NCBI RefSeq assembly: GCF_002443255.2
Contig: NW_019211456.1
Coordinates: forward strand, 23,615,061-23,679,060
DNA length: 64,000 bases
Direction: 5' to 3'
Origin: Varroa destructor
Lineage: Eukaryota; Arthropoda; Arachnida; Mesostigmata; Varroidae
Under the pieces are notes generated by a model, which made no database searches, had not been told where the DNA came from, and was given only the letters and a program-made list of their open reading frames with translations. Each line of letters begins with the position of its first letter. The first letter of the stretch is position 1. This document shows, piece after piece, positions 25,801-36,644 of this stretch. Both the position numbers and the translations under genes were made by a program.

Positions 25801-28800
25801 ATAGTTTACGTAAGTAGCTGTTCTGTTGAGCCTAAATATGTAATGTTGTGAAATCCCAAGTGTAAAGTATAATAGTGTTTTTTAAATGAATGTTGCAGAA
25901 CCGCTTCCAAAACGAGTCCAATTTCAAGTATCCGAGCCGTCACCCGAAAGGTGGCGACCCATACCACCCACAACACAAAAACCTCAGTCAAACGGTGAGT
26001 ATCAAACGTGAATCTATATCAAACGTCCTAATTACTGAATACAACAAATTAAAAAATGTTAATATTATCATCCTTTCTTTAGGTATTAACACAATTTAGT
26101 TACAAATTAAAAGGTTCTAAGTGGTGTAACATTTACTCTACTAATTCATTCTAAAGTAACTAAATGTGGTCTACGGCAGAACTTCTTTTGGTCTGGTGGT
26201 TTCTTTCGTCTTTAAATAGTAATCTGTGTATTTTCCAGTCTACGTGTGGACATTAAATTGAGTTACCAGTATCAAAGAAGCATGAAAATTTGATGTATTC
26301 GCTATTTTTTTTCTGTGTACAAATATTTCTATATCCTTTTCTTGCTTTTTTCAGGAAAAAAGGAAACTGATGAAAATATAAGAGCGCACGAGATTCTATC
26401 GTTTATCCACCTCGACAGGTCAAAGCATTTAGCACTTCATTTCGGTAAATAATTTCATTACTATTATTTGTCATCTGCCATAGACTCTTTGATTTGATGC
26501 TGCAACTAAAGATATGAATGCTGGTACCTGTCATAGACCCACACTGCTAAAGTTCGACATTTATCTTATATAAAGAATCACGTCGTTTAATAGGTTTATT
26601 GCCCTTGAGCTCTTAGTTTACCTTCAAAAATACATAGACAGAGATAGAGAGAATATAGCCTCATCTAACTTATCAATCTATTTATTATCTAATTTTTGTT
26701 TAAATATATTAATTTATCACAGAGGGCCTTCAGTATGACAACTATATGGCAGCGTTCGGAGCATGTGACCGCCGGCAGAGAGCGACGCAAACAACAGAAC
26801 GAGTTGAAGACGAATGTCAAACCGAGCCCAGGCTGATTCGTGAACTTTGGACCCAGCACCCCGCCAAGGGTATACAAGGCCCAGTCAGGGGTAAGCCATT
26901 AGAATATTTTACTATTCGAATAATAGAAGACTTGGCTATCCAAGCAAATGATAAAGTGATCCCTGGTGCAGCTATGTTAATCAGTATTTAAATTATTACT
27001 ATGAGGTCTGAGTGCCAACTGAAAGCCGCAAGGAATATGAATCTTGATCAAGGATTTTCTCATGAGCTAGCTCTGTGTGTTACAAGTAATTGTTGAAAAT
27101 TGAAGAATAAAATTTTCGGACAATATGAACCCACACGTGTCTATTATATGTTATGTTGGAATAGGATCGGGGGTCGGAATCGTGCGCGTTGTAGACGCGC
27201 TTGCATTGTCACGATTCGTGCAGTCGGCAGCCGCTGTCATCCTCGAAGTTATTGAAGAAGATCTGGACGTTAGCGCTAGAATGAATATCAACATTTCATT
27301 TACGGGGAGCGGGATTAATGGTCTCAGTGTTACGCGGGTAAGGAGGTACCAAAAGTCAGTTTAGATCGAATGTGTCTACTTTAGGTATTATAGATGGGTA
27401 TATAGCCATAAATCAAACTTATGAAAACACTTATTACCGCGTAAACGACCGCCAGGCAAATTCATATAGCTTTATTTAAGACGAACCGAAAATAATAGTG
27501 TTTTTTTGCAGGTGTACTGAAAATCATTGCACGTTTTTTGATCGTTATAGGTGAATTTGCCCCTTTACCACTCACTACCAGTGATTGACGTCGCTACAGC
27601 TCCTTCAAAGGCTTCTCGTATAGCATGCGCATTTCAAACCCAGAAAGAAGAGGATAACGGTGTGCCAGAGTGCGGTCTTGGTCTTTGGGATTCAAGGGAA
27701 CCCATGCAACCGAAAGAGTAAAGTTGTCCTTTGTTTCATTTTCTTTTAAAAGCAGGCGAGATTAATTCCGAACGAAGTAAACGTTGCTACTCTTTACCCC
27801 TCAAATAGCTAACGGGAGCGTTCTGTGTCTTTTTAACTCGCTGATTCAGTTGCGTGAGAGCAGAGAGCTGATTGAGTAACTGTCTCGTAACCATCTCATT
27901 TACGCATCTGGTGTTTAGGACAATATTCTTAATTAGCTTATCAGTAGCTACCTTAACAGTAGCATGTCGTTGATATAGAGCAGTATGTCGGCTACGTTTA
28001 ATTGCAAGTGGATTAAGAAGCTATAGCCTCAGCTTTTGTTGTGGGAAAGCCTTTCTTGGACAGTCAAAATTTCTTGATGTCAATTACACAGAGAAGATTC
28101 CAGATTGTCGACGAATTAAGTTATTTGCTATGTGTATCAATATTGTTTCATTTGATGTAGATTTTTGACATGCCGAAGTCCTCCCCAGCGATTAACATGG
28201 CTTGGGGACGAGATTGTGGTTGCCGCCTTAGAAGACAGTAGTCTTGCGGCCTGGGACCTGCGTCGCACTACATCGTCCATTACGCCGGCCGCCGGTTTTA
28301 GCAAGTAAGCTCGCCTTGTCGTCTGTACAAATTCGCTACGGCTGTTATCGTGTAGCTTAATTTGTGTTTAGATGTAGAGGATACGTATATTATAATACAC
28401 GTTATTACGACTCAAACCATTAAAATGGCCAATTCGTTGAAAGAATTCATTCAAGAAAACCTTTTGTCAGTTGTACGTGTCATAAGTTTTTTGGTTGTCG
28501 TACCCGGTTGAATGGTTCTGATCCGTTTGTGCGGATCTATTTGACTTTCATCTCCACACTATCAACAATACGAAAGACATTATAACGCTCATTCGCGCTT
28601 GAACACCGTTGTCAGGCATAGCAGCACTGCAGGACCTATGGCGATTGGCCCCGCATCTCTGATTCCTTGACAACACCTTGTTACCAACTAAATTAGCAAC
28701 GTGAACATGCTTTAATTGGCTCTAAAAAAATCAAAAGATTATTTTGCATGACCTTTAGATTTATTTATGCCACTTAATGCAGTAAGGCCGTCGTTTTCAA

Positions 28801-31406
28801 CATAGGTTGCTGAGAAATACTAGACATGTAATGACTGTGAAGGCCATAGCACTTACGATCATATATTTTGACAAGGCACCACACTCGACCCAAATGTACA
28901 AGTATTTTTCATATTTGTCTGAGGCCTCTTTAAAATCAAATATAAGTGGCTGTTTCTGTATTTGGTTCTCGGATGGAATCAGCTGGGGTGGATTGATGGT
29001 GCCGCGACGAGCGGCAGCGTTCAGCTCAGCATTGGAAAGTAAAGAGCTGTGCCGGATCGTTGGCTTATGTTCATTGACAACAAGGTAATGTGGGAAATTG
29101 TCAAAATTGAATTCTACGAGCAACTGCTCAATAGAACCTTTAAATTAGACATAAGGATAATTTGATGTGATGTCTGCATAAAAACAAAACTTCTCTATGT
29201 TACGTTATTTATTTTCTTGAAACCACTCGCGTTTAACCATCTGAAACACAAAGGTCGATTAACGTTGTGGATAATGTATGTGATAATCATCTGATGATGA
29301 TCCAGGCGTGGAGAACTGAGCGACAATGAAGAAGAAACGTCCATAGTTACACTAGACTTCGAAGGACACCTTGTCTTTTGGTCGTTGTTTCATATCCAGG
29401 TACAAGTGTAAATAGATAAATAAATTTTAAAAAATTGCTAAGAACAGTTATTTCACTTGCATAAATCTAATAGAATCCATCCTCCATCCAAATCCATCAT
29501 GCAGATTGAGTTGCATCTAGCATTAACTTGTAATTTGCCCAACGAACTCTATGGCAATTAAATGATAAGTTTCACCTCTAAGAATATTTAACAAGCTAAT
29601 TGTCTCGATATACAGGAAACTGACAACGCCCTCGACGATCTCATGGTAGCGCCACAATCAACGATTAAGCTCGTCTGTTCAGCTAGAATAAAGCTTTCGC
29701 TCAACAATTTGCAATTTACTGCGCTTTCTGTTATTGGTAAGATCTCTCAAACGTTCCGATTTCTTTGCATCGGCCTTAAAAAAATGTTTCAGGCTTTGGT
29801 TACTTTTCTCATGGCGTTTGATGCACAGATCAGGAACTCTTCATTGGTCGTGATGATGGAGGGGTTTTCCATTTAAATCGTCATGCAACGCCAAAGTTCC
29901 CTAAAGCTTACACTGCCCGACCAACTGGCGCGAACGAGGTGGAAGGTAGCTATCATCATTATACGTGTGTGTCCATATCTATCTGCTTTTACATATCATT
30001 GGTTTATTCGAATTTGGTGAACGAAATTGAGAGCTATTCGGTAATATAGCTACTATAATTGTTACAAAAAATGTCTTATTGAAGAAAACAAAAAAAAAAA
30101 TTGTATACTATAATATAACTCAGTTACGAATAGAGAATCTAAGCAATTTACACTCATTTAACTTCAGTTCTAAGCAGAGAAAAGGCCTGCTTCGCTTCAA
30201 TATTCCTATGGGTTTATGATACAACTGAAAAAACAAGCCGAACCGAATTCATTTGCAGTGCCGTCCGGAGCCGTAACCTGTCTGTGTGGGGTTGGGCGCT
30301 ATTTAGTAGTCGCCAGTAGCGCCACAAGGGACAGCTCTACCCTGAGGATATTTGACCGGGTCTCTGCGTATCCCCTCCGGACAGTTACACACTGGGCACG
30401 CGTGAGCAGCGTACTAGGTGTTTCCATGGGATTAGAGGTGTGTTGTTACTAGAACTTCGCTTCATTGTTTTTAATGAAATATGGCATACATTTAGATAGT
30501 GCCCAGTTGTATACTGGAATAGTTCGTATGATCGAGGCTTAGGTATGGGACTCTTTCGTAGGAGAACGTCTGATAAACCGCGTCTACTAAATTTTCAGTT
30601 CTACCTAAAAAGGTCGCCGAAAACACTTAAGGTAGTGACTTAGTCTAGATTTTAGCACAATCTCTGATGAAACAACAGTAATCCACTTGTCTCCGTTTTA
30701 TCTGGTAATGTAGCAAACTACAACGTCTTCTACGGCGTTATTGGTCAACGCAGACTATCAGCTCTGTCGATTCGATCTCAACTCCACCAGTATTGAACTA
30801 CTCTATGAAAAGTAAGTCGAACTCACGTAACTAACTAGCGACCCATATTGGTATGTCTCGAATATTTCGAGTTTTACGTCCTGCATTGATATTAAGCATT
30901 ACTTCAGACAAGTGGCTCCCAAATAAAAACGTTTTTGCCATCAACCACAATCAATGTATGTGCTAAATAGTAATTTCATAGTTCAATATAAATTCAATAT
31001 GAAAAAAATATAAATAAAAATAATAATTTTTATGTTTGGCTTCTGTTTTTTAAATGATTTTTTGCTGTCTGATTGAAAGGAGCCTACAACTGAACATTGC
31101 GTCCCGTTCGATTAGTTACCTCAAAAAAAATTAGATAATAAATTAACATATTTTTGCATACCTTCAGTGTACAGTCCCTGAGCATTCATAAAGCTACAGA
31201 CATGAACGTCCTCGTAAGTACAATATCTATGTATATAATAATGTAATCGATAAAAAAAACTATATTTAATTACATTTCCTGGTTATTCAACTCAACACAC
31301 ATTGTTACTTTTTTTTATTTTTATGAAAAACCATTCCATCATGCTAGTAGGCTCTTTTGAGGAGCATATCAGGCTTGATGCTAATTATCTGGCGTCTGCA
31401 CAGTGA
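22861..31406 (+). CDS. DYNC2I1: WDR60 / DYNC2I1, dynein-2 intermediate chain 1
   Basis: Intermediate chain of cytoplasmic dynein-2, the retrograde intraflagellar transport motor of cilia. Exons: 22861-22931, 23415-23635, 24149-24235, 24630-24803, 25023-25196, 25513-25699, 25899-25994, 26355-26444, 26723-26890, 27165-27337, 27551-27717, 28161-28304, 28983-29084, 29306-29399, 29616-29736, 29829-29945, 30178-30437, 30714-30811, 31168-31217, 31348-31406. All junction phases agree, giving about 883 residues from the first listed exon. The N-terminal third is Ser/Lys-rich and disordered. An acidic block (NYSDDFSSYGSDFESDE) matches the family DDFE motif. Then comes the conserved ECQTEPRLIRELWTQHP segment, a helical VVDALALSRFVQSAAAVILE region, and WD40 blades (GLGLWDSREP, LAAWDLRRTT, LVFWSLFHIQ, LFIGRDDGGVFHLNR, LLVNADYQLCRFDLN). 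An internal ATG at 23420 is an alternative start giving 858 residues. Human WDR60 is about 1,066 residues, so the 5' end is probably incomplete. The last two exons are the least certain. Confidence 0.88.
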
Positions 31407-31544
31407 GACTGTAGTTTATCCGATAAATCCTCTGCTTAATTACAGTTAATCGGTCGCGTGGATGGAGCGTTAGAGGTACACACTTTGTCTTGAGCACGCT
31501 GACCTTCCAGTGTGTTAGTAGAGCCATAGTGATGATACTGTCTG

Positions 31545-31550
31545 AATAAA
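31545..31550 (+). terminator. Poly(A) signal AATAAA of WDR60
   Basis: Canonical AATAAA hexamer 139 bp after the proposed WDR60 stop. The position suits a short 3' UTR. Confidence 0.5.
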
Positions 31551-32333
31551 GAGGAACTAAAAAGGACATAACATGAACTATATTATTAAAAACAAAACAA
31601 TTATGGCACAATAATATTATACCAACGAAGTCGACAGTTAGGCATGTTTTGAACAGACAACAAAATATTAAAACTTAAACGGAAAAAGAAGCTAAAAGGA
31701 AGTAAACAGATGTTGCGGTTTCGTGGTTACGATGCATAGTTCTTGTATATTTAGGTATTCTAGAAGCCAGCTACTTAGAAACTATTGATTTTCCTTATGC
31801 GAATTGCAGTTTTTCTCGTTTGCGTTAAGAAGCGTCAATTTCATCAACTTAAATCACTAAATAAACATTACTTATATTGAGAAACATTTACTTTACAGAT
31901 AGACCTTTTTTGCACCTAAGCTAGTAAAACATTAAAGAAAGCAAGACCTGTTATATAATCTTCTGGTCATAAAGTATAGTTCGCTGTATAATTTCATCTA
32001 TCAGCAGGTAACTGTGCGGGTAACAGTAATTAGGAGGTCCGCTTCCTCTAAGCTATTTAGCGTCCACTTCCGTCATCATAACGTGGGTGGCCTGGGTCTA
32101 TTAAATACGATTGACAGGATTACCCCCTACGATGTCATTGCCATAGCCTAGCATCGTCAATTGAAAATAATTGGCTTTTTTTTTTTTCTAAACTCGCCTG
32201 CATATTGAAAATGCTCATTTTTCATAGTCGTGGGGTATTCGCACCTGAAAATTAGTGTTCTGTTACTGCTACGCTAAATGAAATACTAAGTATCCTAAAC
32301 CGGCAATCACATTTAATCATAGATTTCATGACT
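31551..32333. other. Intergenic, no gene seen
   Basis: AT-rich spacer between the WDR60 3' end and the RadA-like fragment. Nothing recognised. Confidence 0.5.
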
Positions 32334-32591
32334 TTAAAACGTTTTTTGTATTAGAATCGGGGCAGATACGTTTTTTTTTATACTATTAGTTTCTTCAATT
32401 ACAGTGTTCCAACTATTACATGCAATACATTTTCCTATCCATCTCCCACAAAGTTTATATGTATATACATATATGTGCTGTTTTCGTTGAGATTTACATG
32501 ATAATTCCTTTTCAGTTGTATTTTTATTTGTATCAAGTATATCGGGGTCAGTAATCTTACTCATATCACAATCCTGCTGCACCCCTACCAT
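32334..32591 (-). pseudogene. ORF with RadA-like zinc-ribbon signature
   Basis: An 85-codon minus-strand ORF. Residues about 50-67 read WIGKCIACNSWNTVIEE, which matches the W-x-G-K-C-x-x-C-x-x-W-N-T-x-x-E-E signature at the N-terminus of the bacterial DNA-repair ATPase RadA/Sms. The first cysteine pair is disrupted: the segment before it reads YVYTYKLCGR, where RadA normally has a CxxC within about ten residues of the tryptophan. No Walker A or RadA core follows; stops intervene directly downstream (below 32334). The codons are very A/T-rich, as in intracellular bacteria such as Rickettsiales. I infer a decayed bacterial-origin fragment, or less likely a convergent chance match. No start or promoter evidence. 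Confidence 0.35.
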
Positions 32592-35500
32592 GTAAGCAAA
32601 GTCGATACACTCTTACACCTCCGCTTCCCTCTGAGACCCATTTCGTAAATAGTGATCTTGGTAAATAGTTAGAACTGGGTTGTCATCAGTTCAGGACCAG
32701 TTGTGCCTCTTAAAAGCAATACTACAGAGGGAAGTCTAAGGAGCAAAGAACAAAAGCGGAGATCCGAGCAAAAAGCTGGAGAGAAACACTGCGACGGAGC
32801 AACGATGGCTTAAACACAAACACGGCTAGTGAAATAGACAGGCCTGGATAGAGGCGACATGCGATTCGTGCTGAAATATGCGAAGACGCCATCAATAAAA
32901 CGAAGAAGGACGAAAGATGCATTCATTCCCCGCTGTTGGATAGCAGCGTCACTACCAGAAAAATATCGCGCAGTAAAGTGACTGTCCGACCGTCTACTCG
33001 CGATCAATGAATTAGTAGTTCTGGACACAGGAAAGACCGTGGACGAGCCGTTCGGTCCGTTTTTCTATGAGATGAAAGGTATAGTAAACGGCTCAAGGCC
33101 TCTTGTTGATATTACTTTGGCCAGTAGCGGAGCAATTCTGCATCTAGCTCTGGGGACAACCACCTGTTTCATCCCGACCAGTTAGATAGCATATGACCAG
33201 ATTGTCTTGGAGCTGTAAACCAATTGTCAAAAGATTATTTACCTCGAAATATCTGCTACGAAAGTCTTATGCGCTATTTGTAAACTACTTTCAGCAAAGA
33301 CGTGTAAAGTGTCAGCTCATTTTATTATTGGTAATACGCGCTCATGCTTGGCTGGCTAGACAGGATTCAGTAGGATAATTAGGCCGTCCGTTTAGACTAG
33401 ATGTGACAGTCAGATGCTCTAGGGGGTCTCGCGATGCCCTCTCAAAAATGGAGAGAAAGACTCATTCGCGCGCAGCGGTTCGCAGTTCCTAGCAATCCAG
33501 AAAGACCCAAAGTTGAAACAGAGACAGACATTTGCTTCTACGAAAGCCCTTAAAGGGAAGAAACGCAGCACCACGGAATCAAACAGAGTTATACAGGTTT
33601 TACACTCTAGCCCGCGTTAAGAACGCCAGTATCTTAAAATAAAGGTGCTGATACTGTAAAATTATGTGGTATACGATAGTAAAAAGAGTATCTATCGACA
33701 GAGTTAGTATGTGTTAAAATTGGCAAATAAATCAAATAGATGCCGTTCACTTGTCTGCCGACGAATGTTTCAGCAGACCATTTTATACTGCTTAGTCTAT
33801 TTTGTGGTGTGAAAAACAGTGATAATATCAATAGACGGACCTATGGTAATTATATAAGTGGCTATACTAATATCATTGTGTTGGATATAGACTGGAAGTA
33901 GGTAAGTGAATAAACAGTCCCAAGAGCATGACTAAAAGTCTATGCTTTACGTAAATGCAATGAATTCTATACTAGGATAATATAGCACTACTGTGGCACT
34001 AACGTAAATGAATATTATAGAATGAATATGTTTAAGATTACGGCCAGTCTTTGTTCCCTCTGCTAAGTCATAAACCCCAACCAGGCTAACAGGAGTTCTA
34101 TTTTAGCTTTTCAATAGTGACATTGACTGATAAAGCATTACGATTTATGGAGCATATCAGTAACGTCGAGCTTTGTTTTTTATTGTGAAACATACAGCCA
34201 GTTAATAACTAAAATGGTCAACGTCCTTCTGAGTAATATCCTATACGTCCGCGACAGTGTTTGCCAACGAAAGAGTTGTCTCTTCGATTCGGAAGCGGAT
34301 AATGTAGAACTGACGTCGTACCAACAAAAAATAGCACTAACCAATAATAAACTCATCCAGATAGAATAGCATTTAGATATCGGTCTTCAGCTTGCTTGCG
34401 ATACAATCGAAAACTTCGTACAGCTCAACGCTAGGTTCAACCGTGGATGTCTGAAATGGTTTTGAAAAGTTTTAAATATCACAAAAATAAATGGCAGTTA
34501 TTAATATTTTTGCGTGCTGTTCTGCTTAAATTGAGCTAAACAACCGGCTAAGCACGTTCAAGATGGCTTGCTATGTTATCTTTAGCGTTTAGTAGTTATT
34601 TCACAATTTATTCTGGCTGCGTCTTCTCTGAATGTTAGGAAAATATACCTAATGTACGGTACAGCTTAGAAGAAAACTCTTCTGCGAATAAATGCTTCAG
34701 CTAAGTGTTACTGCCATTTTGTGTTGTTCTAGATGGTTAGAGTTTTTCAACAGGCAAAACGTGCCCAGTTTCGAAGTTTGCCCATTTCACATGGCCCTAA
34801 ATACGGCACTTATCTGATTCAAATCAGCTGGCGTCAAGTAAACGGGATATAGCTAGTGGCCCATGTATATTAGAGCTATTCGAAGTAGGATGTAGCGTCT
34901 TTATACAGTCCCGACAAACACACTTCTATCTGCTGCACACAGCCAAAGCTACCCGCTGCTACCGCTGTCTTTTATTAGGCTTCTCACGTTCCGCGCTTCC
35001 CACTAGCTCTAACAATCTGTAAATGAGGCTATCCGATAGAGTCAAGCTTTATCATGTAGCCATTACGTCAGCAGTTTGCGTTGACTTTTAACCGGCGTAT
35101 AAGAGAGCTTAGATCAGAACCTGTATAGTAAACCTGTGGTTTTTTTATCTTCACGCCAACTTACGAATCGACTTAAATATCCAACAACAACGTTCAACGC
35201 CGGTCCAGCATAAAAAGGGTGCATTATTTTATTAAGATATTTTAATTTGTTACTTCTTATAATGCAACGCGTGCCACTACATCGAATACTAATAGTTCGC
35301 CTGCTAGAAAAATACCCTACTCAAACGAACGTTTGATGCAGTTACTTCATACAGAAAAAATCATCCCGATTTTTAGGCACCATATTTCTTTAGATTCAAG
35401 GCACCATTTAAGTCAATCCTAGGGATGCTTTCAACGCCCAGTGTAGCCATCATGCTTGCTTATGTTAAACCCACCGAGAAGTTCGGTTCATTTCCGGCCT

Positions 35501-36644
35501 TCCGTAAATGACAGCCTTTGCGCAATCTTCGCGTTTAGCTTTACGAGCTTCTAACCGATTCTCACCTATCAAATAAAATTGCTTGCAGTAGATAAAGTTA
35601 TTATATTTCTTCTAGGAGTTAAATATTTCACTTCTTATTGAATGAATACCTCAATACATTTGCTACATATAATTAGAAGGTGCGAGATTCCAGCTATTTT
35701 ATAGTCAATGCCAGCGTCAGTCGATCAGGGGAGTTTATAGGGTCATTCCCTTTAGCTGAGGAACACGGCACGTTTTTCTTTTCTGTTGTCATTAGGCTAT
35801 ATCGTAAAATACTTGATTAATCTTTGTGTCACCTCAAACTGACTTGTGACTCTAGAGTGGATCCGTTAAGAATTTTTTTCAGATTCTAATTACCAAAATA
35901 TCACATGTTCAAAAGCCACGCATTGACTTCGAATCAAGTTGTACTTATAAAATAAAACATACATATAAAATCTCTCTTTCACTTTCAGGCGGGTTATGCT
36001 TGCTCAAGCCAACATTGTTTAAAATTGTATTTCATAAGTATTATGCGGTTCGATTGGACGACAAAGGTTACGTTCAATTTTGGATCTTTAGCGCAAATTA
36101 GTAGACTCTTTCCAATCTAAAGATGCTGAACAAATGACAGGCCATTAAAGGTAACACGGCATTACCATAAGTCTATCATTATCCGTTCTGCAAAAAGCCC
36201 GCGACGTGTAATAGCACATTCTCTTTAGGAAGACATTTGGCTTGCGCTCTTGTTGGAGAGAAAGAGACCGGGAGGACCCGTCATGGAACAGCAGTAAAGT
36301 CGATAGGAAAGTCAGACTATTCAATATATGTCTGGGAAACGGTGCAAGATTAATACGTTCACGAAAAAAAGATAAGATTCGAAGGCAACGGCGGGCCATT
36401 CACTTTATAAGACCCGCCGCCAGCTCGGTCAGGTCGACAGCCAAGGGACTCCTGGAGGACATTCTCTTCGTAAATAGTATCTCTGTGTGAATCAAGAACA
36501 TCTACGCTTGCTGTATTCTGATTGTTCTCTAGCTTGACAACAATAGGTGTCAACAAAATAGCTCTTACGAAACTTTCGGAAAAATTGAACGGGTAACGAT
36601 ATAACGTAAAAGGTACCCAACTAAGTACTCAAGACATTCTCGAA
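32592..36644. other. Intergenic, no gene seen
   Basis: About 4 kb upstream of DHTKD1. Short ORFs (32722-33028 minus, 33193-33378 plus, 36145-36399 minus, 36242-36490 plus) show no recognisable domain or consistent splice structure. The DHTKD1 promoter should lie at the right edge, but I see no clear core element. Confidence 0.5.

Noticed and set aside
28797..29123. 108-codon minus-strand ORF
   Set aside because: It is the reverse shadow of a WDR60 exon (28983-29084) and its flanking intron.
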